From: Sphingobacterium paucimobilis HER1398
GTDB taxonomy: Bacteria > Bacteroidota > Bacteroidia > Sphingobacteriales > Sphingobacteriaceae
Assembly: GCF_000416985.1 (NCBI RefSeq)
Contig: NZ_ATDL01000015.1
Location: 186,001-250,000 of the forward strand
DNA: 64,000 nt
Direction of reading: 5' to 3'
In this document: piece after piece, positions 17,288-26,046 of the stretch
How the letters are laid out: the number at the start of each line of letters is the position of its first letter
Position numbering within the stretch: the stretch's first letter is position 1
Position numbers and translations under genes: made by a program
Notes under the pieces: generated by a model
The model's input: only the letters and a program-made list of their open reading frames with translations
What the model was told of the DNA's origin: nothing
Database searches by the model: none

Positions 17288-20200
17288 ATGAATTTACACA
17301 AAGTGAAACAATGTGTAAGGAAGAATTCTATGCTGTCCCATAGAAAAACCTCCTTTCTCCCAAAACCCGCAACACTCATGAAGCTATCTACAGCTCTTTT
17401 GACCTTTGCTTCTCTGCAAGTAAGTGCCTACAGTTACTCTCAGCAAGTAAGCGTATCCAAAAAGAACAGCTCGCTTAATCAGGTATTACACGACATTCGC
17501 CAACAGAGCGGTTACAATCTGTTGTACGATTCTGATCTGATCCGAAGCAAAGGTTCAATTTCGGTAAACTTTAAAGCGGCCACCCTGGAAGAAGCACTCC
17601 ACAAAACGCTGGACGGACAAGGCCTTACCTTTTCTATCAAAGACAAAACGGTACTCATCCACGAAGCAAACAGCAACTTAGCTGCCCGACCAACTGTGGG
17701 TCAAGAGGAAAGGCCAGTGAGCGGTCGCGTGCTTTCGACAGATAAACAACCTATTCCGGGCGTTGTGATTGCGCTAAATGGCAGTAACCACAAAACACAG
17801 ACCGATAAAGATGGTTATTTCGTCCTACAAAAGGTACAGGGCTCCGGAAGCATTACTGCATCCTTTATTGGCTATGAGAGTACGACAGCATCTTTTGGCA
17901 CAAACCAAACTGAAGTAAACTTTACCCTATCTGTCAAGGAAACCAAACTAGATCAGGTGGACGTTGTCGTGTCTACAGGATATCAAAAACTACCGAAAGA
18001 GCGTGCTACAGGGTCATTCAGCTTTGTAAACGAGGACAAACTCAAGCTTACCAATATGGGAGCTACTGATTTTGCCAAAGGACTTGAAGGTATGGTGCCC
18101 GGACTATTGGTCGGTCCGACGGGTTCTTTAGAAATCCGCGGGTCATCCTCACTCAAGTCTGCTACACGTAATGTACTTATTGTAGTTGACGGATTTCCGG
18201 TAGAAAGTGGCAACTTCACCATCAATCCCAACGATATACAGAATATAACGGTACTGAAAGATGCTGCCGCATCATCTATATGGGGTGTGCGCGCCTCCAA
18301 TGGTGTAATCGTTATCGTAACAAAAAGTGGTATGGCTACTGAAGGAAAGGCGGTATTTGAACTGTCCTCCAACCTGCGGATAGATGATATGCCGGATTTT
18401 TCTTTTCAGCGCCCTGCCAGCTCAGCAGATTATATCGACTTCGAGGTAGAAACGATAAAAAAAGGCTGGACCAACTTCAATAATATGGGCAATAGCTATT
18501 ATTCCCCTGTTACGGAGCTGTTTTACAAAAAGCACTTGGGTCAGTTGACGGACGAGCAGGTAGAACAGGGGCTGAACACGCTGAAGTCCTACAACAGTAT
18601 GGATCAGCAAAATCTTTTTTACCGAAAAGAGGTACAGAAGCAGGTGAATCTATCGGTACGAGGTGGAACGGAGAAATACAACTTTTTTCTATCCTCGCTC
18701 TACACCGACCAAAAGACGACCTTGGTGGGTAACAACAATAAAAGTTTCAACCTGAATTTCAAAAACAGCTTACAGGTATTGCCTAAGCTAAATATATCCT
18801 TGGGCGTCAATTCCACTTTTGTCAAAAGTAAGGAACCTAACCCTGGGTATAGCTTTGCGTACACCACTCCTTACCTTCGCTTCTTGGATGAAAACGATAA
18901 TTACATCCAGCACTCTTCTCGTATTGGAAATCATCTTTTGGCAGACTACTACGACAGAGGCTATCTCAACTGGGATTACAATCCGCTACAAAATATGCGT
19001 GGTACCACTAACGAGACTAATAGCTTTGCCTCCCGGATCAATGTGGGTGCAGCGTACAAAATCATGGATGGTCTACAATTCAGCTCGCAGTACCAGACGG
19101 AACTCCGATTTATCAATAAGGATAACTTACAAAATATGGACAGCTACTATGTACGCAACCTAGCCAATCTATGGCGTGTGTACGACGCCAGTCGCAATGT
19201 ATACGACCAGAAGTTTCCTATAGGTCCTATTTTCGATCAGGACAGAAACAAGCAGAACAGCTGGACCTTCCGGAACAGCCTGAACTTTGACCGTCAAATT
19301 GGAGCGGATCATGCCATTTCGGCAATCGGGGGGATCGAGCTACGCTCTATATTTTTGCGCAGCAATACCGACCGTTACTACAACTATAGTCCACAAGCAC
19401 TTACGGTAGATAATTTCAATGCGCTCGCTCTTTCTACCTATACGCTCAATTCCATAGGTGGATACGAATCCTACACTTGGAACCCTAATTTTGTAGAGCG
19501 CGAGAATAAGTTCTTTTCGGCCTTTGCCAACGCAGCGTACACTTATCGTTCTAAGTATACGGTCTCAGGAAGCATCCGTACCGATCAGTCCAACCTGTTT
19601 GGAACTGATCCTAAATATAGATATCAACCGTTATGGAGCACCGGTATCAGCTGGAATATAGGCCGCGAAGACTTTATGCAGCAAGCCGACTTTCTGAACC
19701 AGCTTATTGTACGTGCTACGTACGGTCTTAACGGTAACATTGGTAACTCCAGTCCGTATCCTATTGCATCAACAGGTAAGAGCCATTTGACACAAGAGAA
19801 CATGCTGACTTTTACCAATCCGGAGAATCAGTACTTACGCCCAGAGAAAACCGCAACGACTAACCTCGGTGTGGACTTTGCCTTATTTAACAGACGCTTG
19901 AGTGGTAACTTCGACTATTACAACAGAAGAAGTTTTGACCTGCTGGGCAGCACCTTGCTGGACGCTACGACGGGCTTCTTGTCGGCCGAGCGCAATACGG
20001 CAAAAATGACCAATCATGGTCTAGAGCTTAACCTAACGGCCCAGATCCTGAAAGATGCTCCTTTTAACTTGGATGTGGACCTTAATCTGGGCTTTAATAA
20101 AAACAAGGTGAGCAGCGTAATAGCGCCAAACAGAATGGCAACTACCTATATCGCTGGTTCTGCACCGATTGAGGGTCTTCCTCTAAGCTATCTTTATGGT

Positions 20201-20815
20201 TACCGCTGGGCGGGACTATCGGATCAAGGCGAACCACAGATCTATAATGCAGAAGGTGCTATCCAAAGCTGGTCTCAGCCCCGTCTTACGGATGTAAATG
20301 CACTGTACTACGCGGGTACGATGGTACCTCCTTTCCATGGCGGTATGTTTGTACACATGCGTTACAAAGGGTTTACATTAAGTCCTCAGTTTACATTTAA
20401 AGCAGGGCACAAAATGCGTCTTTCGACACCACGTATGGACATGTATGCTGGTATTACCAGCGATATTGCCAATAGATGGCAGCAACCTGGAGATGAAGCT
20501 CTGACGGATATTCCAAGAACGTATAATACCCGCTCCGTAAGTACAGTCTGGAGTGATTACTATCAAAAATCAGATCGTTGGATCGATGATGCTTCATTTA
20601 TACGCTTACGCTCAGTAACGTTAAATTATAAGTTGCCAACTGGATGGACACAAAAGGTATTTAACGAGGTTAATCTCTCTTTTCAGGCGAACAACTTCTT
20701 GCTCTGGTCGGCCAATGCACAAAATTTAGACCCTGACTATGTCACACTCAACTCCGGATCGATCAACTTTCCACCAGTAAAAAGCTATCTCTTTTCAGTT
20801 AATTTAAAATTCTAG
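17288..20815 (+). CDS. SusC/RagA-family TonB-dependent receptor with STN domain (module 3)
   Basis: 1175 residues. A long basic leader precedes the signal segment (MKLSTALLTFASLQVSAYSYS). STN lies at about 53-122 (QVSVSKKNSSLNQVLHDIRQ), the beta domain at about 140-215 and the plug (IQNITVLKDAAASSIWGVRA, NGVIVIVTKSG) before the barrel; the last strand is SYLFSVNLKF. It uses ATG 17288 with the leader TTTCAAATTTATGAATTT. It is paired with the SusD that starts 4 bp later. Confidence 0.95.
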   Translation: MNLHKVKQCVRKNSMLSHRKTSFLPKPATLMKLSTALLTFASLQVSAYSYSQQVSVSKKNSSLNQVLHDIRQQSGYNLLYDSDLIRSKGSISVNFKAATLEEALHKTLDGQGLTFSIKDKTVLIHEANSNLAARPTVGQEERPVSGRVLSTDKQPIPGVVIALNGSNHKTQTDKDGYFVLQKVQGSGSITASFIGYESTTASFGTNQTEVNFTLSVKETKLDQVDVVVSTGYQKLPKERATGSFSFVNEDKLKLTNMGATDFAKGLEGMVPGLLVGPTGSLEIRGSSSLKSATRNVLIVVDGFPVESGNFTINPNDIQNITVLKDAAASSIWGVRASNGVIVIVTKSGMATEGKAVFELSSNLRIDDMPDFSFQRPASSADYIDFEVETIKKGWTNFNNMGNSYYSPVTELFYKKHLGQLTDEQVEQGLNTLKSYNSMDQQNLFYRKEVQKQVNLSVRGGTEKYNFFLSSLYTDQKTTLVGNNNKSFNLNFKNSLQVLPKLNISLGVNSTFVKSKEPNPGYSFAYTTPYLRFLDENDNYIQHSSRIGNHLLADYYDRGYLNWDYNPLQNMRGTTNETNSFASRINVGAAYKIMDGLQFSSQYQTELRFINKDNLQNMDSYYVRNLANLWRVYDASRNVYDQKFPIGPIFDQDRNKQNSWTFRNSLNFDRQIGADHAISAIGGIELRSIFLRSNTDRYYNYSPQALTVDNFNALALSTYTLNSIGGYESYTWNPNFVERENKFFSAFANAAYTYRSKYTVSGSIRTDQSNLFGTDPKYRYQPLWSTGISWNIGREDFMQQADFLNQLIVRATYGLNGNIGNSSPYPIASTGKSHLTQENMLTFTNPENQYLRPEKTATTNLGVDFALFNRRLSGNFDYYNRRSFDLLGSTLLDATTGFLSAERNTAKMTNHGLELNLTAQILKDAPFNLDVDLNLGFNKNKVSSVIAPNRMATTYIAGSAPIEGLPLSYLYGYRWAGLSDQGEPQIYNAEGAIQSWSQPRLTDVNALYYAGTMVPPFHGGMFVHMRYKGFTLSPQFTFKAGHKMRLSTPRMDMYAGITSDIANRWQQPGDEALTDIPRTYNTRSVSTVWSDYYQKSDRWIDDASFIRLRSVTLNYKLPTGWTQKVFNEVNLSFQANNFLLWSANAQNLDPDYVTLNSGSINFPPVKSYLFSVNLKF

Positions 20816-20819
20816 AAAC

Positions 20820-22211
20820 ATGTCAATACATAAAATATTTAAGATTGCCATTATCCCTGCTCTGTTATCGCTGGGATCATGTGACAACTTCTTGGACGTC
20901 GTTCCAAAAGGTGTGGTAATCCCGCAGACCCTTGCCGATTACGAAGCGCTACTCAGTGCTCCGCTCGTGGTAACACGCACCTCCAATAATGCTGTATACG
21001 CAACCGACGAAATCATTCTTCCTGAAGAACATCGTGCCGGTGCGGGAGGTTACCCAGGCAGACACGCGGTCAACACGTATGACTACCTGCCCGAACACTA
21101 CGATGTCAGCGAAAATGATGAAGACTGGAACGCAGGATATAAGGCTATCTATACGTATAACACCGTAATCCAAGGTATAGCAGACAATAAGGAAGTCGAT
21201 CAAACCAAGAAAAACCGGTTAAAAGGAGAGTCTCTGGTACACCGTGCTTTTACTTATCTATCGCTGGTCAATCAATATGCTAAACACTACAGCGGTACAG
21301 CAGGTGAAGATCTGGGGGTGCCTTTGCCTATGAAACCAGATATCAATGCCTTGCTGTCTCGCAGTACGGTGGCTGAAGTGTACCAACAGATTGAAAACGA
21401 TCTATTGGAAAGTATAGACCTCTTGCCTGAAACACCGACCTACAAACAGCGTCCCAGCAAGGGGGCTGCACTGGGGCTTTTGGCACGTATGTATCTCTAC
21501 AAAGGCAATTGGGAAAAATCATTTGATTATGCCAATCAGACCTTGGCTATAAATAGCTTTTTATATGATTACAATACCTTTTCTTATGCAGACCCGAGCA
21601 ATAGGTCGGGAGTACTGAATGGTTATCCCACAGCTATAAATGAAAAAAAGCATATTATTTTCAACAAGTATCTGCTTAAAGTAGGAGGTCTTGGATTCCA
21701 GTTTTTGATCACACCTGCCCAGTATGCGCTATACCAACCTGGAGATCTGAGAGAACTATTCGGCACGAGCCCCAAAGGCTATACCAGTGCATTGCTGCCT
21801 TTTCAAGGCGTATTAGAAATGAATGGCGCTTATGAATATAATAATGGAGGGCTGACCACGCAAGAGATTTACTTGATCCGTGCCGAAGCTGCTGCCCGCC
21901 TCAACAAACTACCAGAAGCACTGGAAAGTCTGAACGGCTTGCGTCAACACCGATTTACTACGTCTACTTTTAAAGCTCTGGCAAGTAACGATAAGAACGA
22001 GGTATTGGATTGGGTACTTAACGAACGTCGTATAGAACTGGCCTTCCTGGGACACCGCCTGATTGATATAAAGCGTCTGAATCTAGAAGGTCGCAATATC
22101 AGTATTGCCCGTGGAGATAAGCTTATACAAGCGAACGACCCGCGAATGGTATTTCCGATACCCGCCAAAAATATAAGTATTAATCCAAATCTGACACCAA
22201 ATCCCAGATAA
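20820..22211 (+). CDS. SusD/RagB-family lipoprotein (module 3)
   Basis: 463 residues. Lipobox LGSC with C21, then the SusD helical fold: GESLVHRAFTYLSLVNQYAKHY, YLIRAEAAARLNKLPEALESLNGLR and NERRIELAFLGHRLIDIKRLNLEGR. Starts 4 bp after susC. It would capture the ligand for the SusC of this module. Confidence 0.93.
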   Translation: MSIHKIFKIAIIPALLSLGSCDNFLDVVPKGVVIPQTLADYEALLSAPLVVTRTSNNAVYATDEIILPEEHRAGAGGYPGRHAVNTYDYLPEHYDVSENDEDWNAGYKAIYTYNTVIQGIADNKEVDQTKKNRLKGESLVHRAFTYLSLVNQYAKHYSGTAGEDLGVPLPMKPDINALLSRSTVAEVYQQIENDLLESIDLLPETPTYKQRPSKGAALGLLARMYLYKGNWEKSFDYANQTLAINSFLYDYNTFSYADPSNRSGVLNGYPTAINEKKHIIFNKYLLKVGGLGFQFLITPAQYALYQPGDLRELFGTSPKGYTSALLPFQGVLEMNGAYEYNNGGLTTQEIYLIRAEAAARLNKLPEALESLNGLRQHRFTTSTFKALASNDKNEVLDWVLNERRIELAFLGHRLIDIKRLNLEGRNISIARGDKLIQANDPRMVFPIPAKNISINPNLTPNPR

Positions 22212-22217
22212 ATGAGA

Positions 22218-22249
22218 ACAGCGTCCGAAAGATGTTTTTTGGACGCTGT
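22218..22249 (+). other. Stem-loop between susD and the TlpA-like gene (module 3)
   Basis: ACAGCGTCC (22218-22226) pairs perfectly with GGACGCTGT (22241-22249) around a T-rich 14-base loop. It may tune expression of the last gene; no U-run follows the stem. Confidence 0.45.
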
Positions 22250-22269
22250 CACTATATCAAAATTCAGTA

Positions 22270-23679
22270 ATGAAGTATATTATCCTACTGCTTACAAGCT
22301 TATTGTTTCTACATGCCAGTCAGGCAAAGAGCATCTTACAAGGCAGCTTTCCAAAAGGAACAGGAAAGCACTATACCGTCTACCTCAAGTCCTTGGACAA
22401 GACAGTAAGCGACCTGGGTGTTCTCGACGAGGAGATACAGGTCCGTCCTGACAATACCTTTACATTTGAAACCAAGCTTTCAAATCCTGCTTTACTCCAT
22501 CTTATTGTGGTCAGCGAGTCCGCAGATGGTAATAAGTCCAATATCGTGTCTGTTGTATACCTCGAACCTGGTAAAAAGCTAACAGTCCCTTATAGCCCTA
22601 TGGGCAATCACTGGGTTCAACCTGACTATAGCGCTATCAAGGACAGAAGCAATCGTGCTCTCCTGGAAGTACAGGCAAGAGCGCTTACGCTGAACAAGGA
22701 ATTATATGATCTCCCTTTTGACCCTATACACACTAAAGCAAGGATCCAGCAGTTTTATACCGAAAGTGAACGTATCCTAACTTCGAAAAAAATCAATAGC
22801 GATGTACAAAAGTATATCCGTTTCTATAGCTTTGACCAATATAACACGGCACTATACCGCTTTGGCATGGAGCTTAAAAACATCTCTGAAAGTGATAAAA
22901 GCCGCTATTATCAGCAGGCCGAGGATCCTGTCCCATTTTTCAATGACGAACTTGTATTATCATTTTACAATGGTGTAAGTAACATAGTCAATTACCTTAA
23001 CCTAGCTACTGATCAGCCCGTGCATAGCCGTCGTAAATCATTAACGCATATCGCACAGCAGAACCAATTGCTGCAGCAGCATCTTTTTAACACGCAGGTC
23101 AAAGACAAGGTACTGGAACGCATGTTAAACTCCTTTGGCGCCAGCTATCGCGCAGAAAACAATTTTGAAGAGGACCTGAAGACATACACTCAACTGGCAC
23201 AACACATTCAAGATACAATGATGAGAGGTGAAACGATTGAAGGTTTTGAAAATCTACGTTATACGCTAAAAGGAGCGAAATGGCCGGATCTCCAGTTTCG
23301 CACGGCAGATGGTAGTCTTATTCATCTAGACCAATTTAAAGGCCAATATGTACTGATTGATGTATGGGCATCATGGTGTGTACCCTGTATCAAAATGCTG
23401 CCTTACCTACATGAGCTGGAGCAGCAATACAAGGGACAAAACATTGCCTTTATCGCCCTCTCTATAGACGCCGATAAAACAAAATGGCAAAATAAGACAA
23501 AAGAGCTAAAGCTTGGAGGGCATCAGCTTTTAGATCAGCAAGGAGCGTTTGCGAAGAAGATGAACATCACGGGTATCCCTCATTATATTTTATACGATCC
23601 CGAAGGAAAACTGGTCAGCTACAAAACAGCATTACCGAACAATCCCGAACTGAAAAAACTACTGGACAGCATGCTATAA
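22270..23679 (+). CDS. TlpA-family thiol-disulfide oxidoreductase (module 3)
   Basis: 469 residues. Signal peptide (MKYIILLLTSLLFLHASQA), DUF4369-like beta domain (about 22-110), long helical middle (about 125-325) and a C-terminal thioredoxin domain (about 335-469) with WASWCVPC (C370, C373) and the cis-proline loop TGIPHYILYDP. It occupies the same last position as the 398-residue protein of module 2, but its helical middle is longer and the sequences are clearly diverged. Presumed periplasmic or surface reductase. Confidence 0.9.
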   Translation: MKYIILLLTSLLFLHASQAKSILQGSFPKGTGKHYTVYLKSLDKTVSDLGVLDEEIQVRPDNTFTFETKLSNPALLHLIVVSESADGNKSNIVSVVYLEPGKKLTVPYSPMGNHWVQPDYSAIKDRSNRALLEVQARALTLNKELYDLPFDPIHTKARIQQFYTESERILTSKKINSDVQKYIRFYSFDQYNTALYRFGMELKNISESDKSRYYQQAEDPVPFFNDELVLSFYNGVSNIVNYLNLATDQPVHSRRKSLTHIAQQNQLLQQHLFNTQVKDKVLERMLNSFGASYRAENNFEEDLKTYTQLAQHIQDTMMRGETIEGFENLRYTLKGAKWPDLQFRTADGSLIHLDQFKGQYVLIDVWASWCVPCIKMLPYLHELEQQYKGQNIAFIALSIDADKTKWQNKTKELKLGGHQLLDQQGAFAKKMNITGIPHYILYDPEGKLVSYKTALPNNPELKKLLDSML

Positions 23680-23690
23680 AAGCTATAAAC

Positions 23691-23743
23691 AGTTAACGTT
23701 TGTTAAACAACAACTGGTAAAATCGTTATGGCACGATAATAGC
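23691..23743 (+). promoter_or_regulatory. Sigma-54-type promoter of sRNA copy C
   Basis: TGGCACGATAATAGCAT: GG at 23730-23731 and GC at 23742-23743, exactly ten bases apart; TGGCAC is the full -24 consensus. The upstream block AGTTAACGTTTGTTAAAC (23691-23708) falls at about -64 to -47. Predicted start T23755. Confidence 0.65.
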
Positions 23744-23754
23744 ATCTACTTTAG

Positions 23755-23823
23755 TATTCATAATTTAGGTTAATAATTGGTTAGTTAAAAATCCCTGAAG
23801 CTCCCCGCTCCAGGGATTTTTTT
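23755..23823 (+). ncRNA. Small RNA family member, copy C
   Basis: About 69 nt: TATTCATAATTTAGG, TTAATAATTGGTTAGTTAA, then terminator AATCCCTGAAG/CTCCAGGGATT (about 23790-23818) with seven T's. It lies just after the TlpA-like gene of module 3 on the same strand, 75 bp after its stop. It could therefore also act as the operon terminator. Confidence 0.7.
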
Positions 23824-23928
23824 GTATTGAACATGATGAAAATTCGCAGACAAATCGAACTTTTCTATGTCTTGGCACAAAAGAAACGGTACAATAAAGG
23901 TATATTGCCCAATTGAATATGTAGCGTG

Positions 23929-25392
23929 ATGAAAACAAAATACTTTTGGCTCATTGGGGCAGTCTGCTTCGTACTTTTCTTGTCCATACCTACTTTTCAC
24001 CTATTGAAAACAAAGTGGAAGGAGGACGGAACTGATGTCGAAATTCCGCAAGGGTATACGAACGATGCCAGTCAGTTGAATCTGACAAAGATGGATACCA
24101 TTATTGCCATTCCGGCAGATAGAAATCAAATTGAAACGCAGCTTAAGGGCATCTTTAAATATGCTGGAGAGAACGGTTTAAAAATATCGATTTCGGGCGC
24201 AAAACACAGCATGGGCGGACACACCATATCACCCGATGGTATCTTGTTGAATATGCTCCCTTATAAGCATATGGAGCTCGATACGGTGAATAACATATTA
24301 TCCATAGGTGCGGGCGCTTTGTGGGAGGATGCGCTGAAGTATCTCGATGGGTACGGTAAATCTATTGCGATAATGCAGGCCTTTAGCTCTTTCTCCGTCG
24401 GAGGATCGATCAGTGTAAATGGGCACGGCTGGCAGAAGGACCTCCCTCCTATATCGAAAAGTGTTCACTCATTTACTATTATGCTGGCTGATGGCAAGGT
24501 ATTGAATTGTAGCAGAAGCGAAAATCAGGAACTATTCAGGCTGGTATTAGGTGGATATGGTTTGTTTGGCGTAATACTGGATGTGAAGCTCCATGTCGTT
24601 GACAATGTAGCGCTGACGTATAAATATATCAGACTATCTCCTGCCAACTATGTAAGCTACTATAAGAAACAGGTGTCTGACAACCCCAATGTAAATCTTG
24701 TATTTGGAAGGTTGCGGATCTCGGACAAACATTTTCTAGAAGAGGCTACGCTTAACTATTTTGAGGAAGTAAAGACGGATGTACCTGCGCTACAGCAAGC
24801 AAAAAGTACGGAAGCCCAGCGGTTGGTATTTAGAGGTAGCGTAGGCAGCGAATATGGGAAGAGACTGCGATGGGACCTGGAAACGGGCAAGAATAAGGTT
24901 TCTAAGAACAGTGTCTATACCAGGAATGAACTGTTAAATGATCATGTCTCGCTGATTGAAAACAAAGATGCGGCTTCTACGGATCTGTTGCAGGAGTACT
25001 TTATCCCGGAAAGGCACTTCAACCACTTTATACAGGATATCAAACCGATCTTAAAAAGGTCTACGATCGATCTGTTGAATATCACGATACGTGCTGTCCG
25101 TGAGGACAAGGACAGCTACCTGAACTATGCCAGAGAAGATGTATATGGATTTGTGATCCTGTTCAATCAAAAGAAAACGAAAGAACAGGAAGAGGCGATG
25201 AAAGAGCTGACTAATGAACTTGTCGATGCTGCCTTGAAAAATGAAGGAACGTTTTACCTGCCTTATCGGTTGCATATCGACAGAGAAAAGATGCGTAAAG
25301 CGTATCCGCAGGCAGACAGTTTCTTTGGCCTGAAACGAAAATATGACCCCGCAGAGCTATTTAGCAATAGATTCTATGAGCACTACAAATAG
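23929..25392 (+). CDS. FAD-binding oxidase (PCMH domain; sugar-lactone oxidase-like)
   Basis: About 487 residues. A hydrophobic N-terminus (FWLIGAVCFVLFLSIP) suggests a membrane anchor or signal. The PCMH-type FAD-binding domain occupies about 50-230, with SGAKHSMGGHTI, LSIGAGALWEDALKYL and FSVGGSISVNGHG. The C-terminus resembles D-arabinono-1,4-lactone/L-gulonolactone oxidases (FFGLKRKYDPAELFSNRFYEHY). ATG 23929 is preferred; GTG lies directly before it. The substrate is not certain. It stands with mutT between sRNA copies C and D. Confidence 0.85.
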   Translation: MKTKYFWLIGAVCFVLFLSIPTFHLLKTKWKEDGTDVEIPQGYTNDASQLNLTKMDTIIAIPADRNQIETQLKGIFKYAGENGLKISISGAKHSMGGHTISPDGILLNMLPYKHMELDTVNNILSIGAGALWEDALKYLDGYGKSIAIMQAFSSFSVGGSISVNGHGWQKDLPPISKSVHSFTIMLADGKVLNCSRSENQELFRLVLGGYGLFGVILDVKLHVVDNVALTYKYIRLSPANYVSYYKKQVSDNPNVNLVFGRLRISDKHFLEEATLNYFEEVKTDVPALQQAKSTEAQRLVFRGSVGSEYGKRLRWDLETGKNKVSKNSVYTRNELLNDHVSLIENKDAASTDLLQEYFIPERHFNHFIQDIKPILKRSTIDLLNITIRAVREDKDSYLNYAREDVYGFVILFNQKKTKEQEEAMKELTNELVDAALKNEGTFYLPYRLHIDREKMRKAYPQADSFFGLKRKYDPAELFSNRFYEHYK

Positions 25393-25443
25393 ATGGATCA
25401 GCAGCTATCTTTCGGGGATTAAGCTACCAGAAGAGAATTTACC

Positions 25444-25451
25444 TATCTTTG
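25444..25451 (+). promoter_or_regulatory. -7 box in front of the Nudix gene
   Basis: TATCTTTG fits TAnnTTTG fully and ends 7 bases before the ATG at 25459, so the transcript would have a leader of only about 3 nt. Confidence 0.45.
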
Positions 25452-25458
25452 AATCCTC

Positions 25459-25851
25459 ATGCTACACGTAACCTGTGCTATAATAGTCAACAATAACAAA
25501 GTGCTGATATGCCAGCGATCGGCGACAATGAAACTGCCTCTGAAATGGGAATTCCCTGGAGGGAAGATCGAACCGGGTGAATCCAAAGAGGATTGCCTAC
25601 GTCGGGAAATACGGGAGGAGCTGGGAATCGATATTGCTGTCGGCGAGCCACTGACACCTGTAGAACACCACTACCCGACCTTCACGATCTGCCTATATCC
25701 TTTTGTTTGCGTCTTAGAATCGATGGAGCTGCAAGTGACCGAACATGCCCAGGCGATATGGGAAGAAGCTGCTGCGCTGCTGAGTTACGACTGGGCAGAG
25801 GCTGATGTACCTATCGTAAATGAATACCTGTCGAAGCTGATCAATGGGTAA
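25459..25851 (+). CDS. mutT: MutT-like Nudix hydrolase
   Basis: 130 residues, the usual size for MutT. The Nudix box is complete: G35-x5-E41-x7-R49-E50-x2-E53-E54-x-G56. MutT-type enzymes hydrolyse oxidised nucleoside triphosphates such as 8-oxo-dGTP to the monophosphate, preventing mutation. The N-terminus (VTCAIIVNNNKVLICQR) is typical of the (deoxy)nucleoside triphosphate pyrophosphohydrolase subgroup. Start ATG 25459. Exact substrate not proven. Confidence 0.88.
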   Translation: MLHVTCAIIVNNNKVLICQRSATMKLPLKWEFPGGKIEPGESKEDCLRREIREELGIDIAVGEPLTPVEHHYPTFTICLYPFVCVLESMELQVTEHAQAIWEEAAALLSYDWAEADVPIVNEYLSKLING

Positions 25852-25883
25852 ATACCCCTTCGTTTAAGAAAATATAAACCCAA

Positions 25884-25936
25884 TATAACCTTTGTGTTAA
25901 TTCACGAGATACACATACTATCGGCATGGGAGTTGC
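25884..25936 (+). promoter_or_regulatory. Sigma-54-type promoter of sRNA copy D
   Basis: CGGCATGGGAGTTGCCG: GG at 25923-25924 and GC at 25935-25936, ten bases apart. The upstream block TATAACCTTTGTGTTAAT (25884-25901) aligns with that of copy B. Predicted start T25948. Confidence 0.65.
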
Positions 25937-25947
25937 CGTTATAACAG

Positions 25948-26016
25948 TATTCATAATTTAGGTTAATAATTGGTTAGTTGAAACACCCTGAAGATCCCCA
26001 CTTCGGGGTGTTTTTT
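25948..26016 (+). ncRNA. Small RNA family member, copy D
   Basis: About 69 nt: TATTCATAATTTAGG, TTAATAATTGGTTAGTTGAA, then the terminator CACCCTGAAG/CTTCGGGGTG (25984-26010) with six T's. The hairpin base pairs differ from copies B and C on both arms (CACCC/GGGTG against AATCCC/GGGATT), so pairing is kept while sequence changes. Its last 31 bases recur exactly at 48443-48473. Confidence 0.72.
25986..26016 (+). repeat. 31-bp direct repeat, left copy
   Basis: From CCCTGAAG to the T-run, identical to 48443-48473 and in the same orientation. It is the terminator of sRNA copy D and marks the left end of the AT-rich segment with modules 4 and 5. Confidence 0.85.
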
Positions 26017-26046
26017 GTTACTGGCTGTGCCTATTTTTATCAAAAA

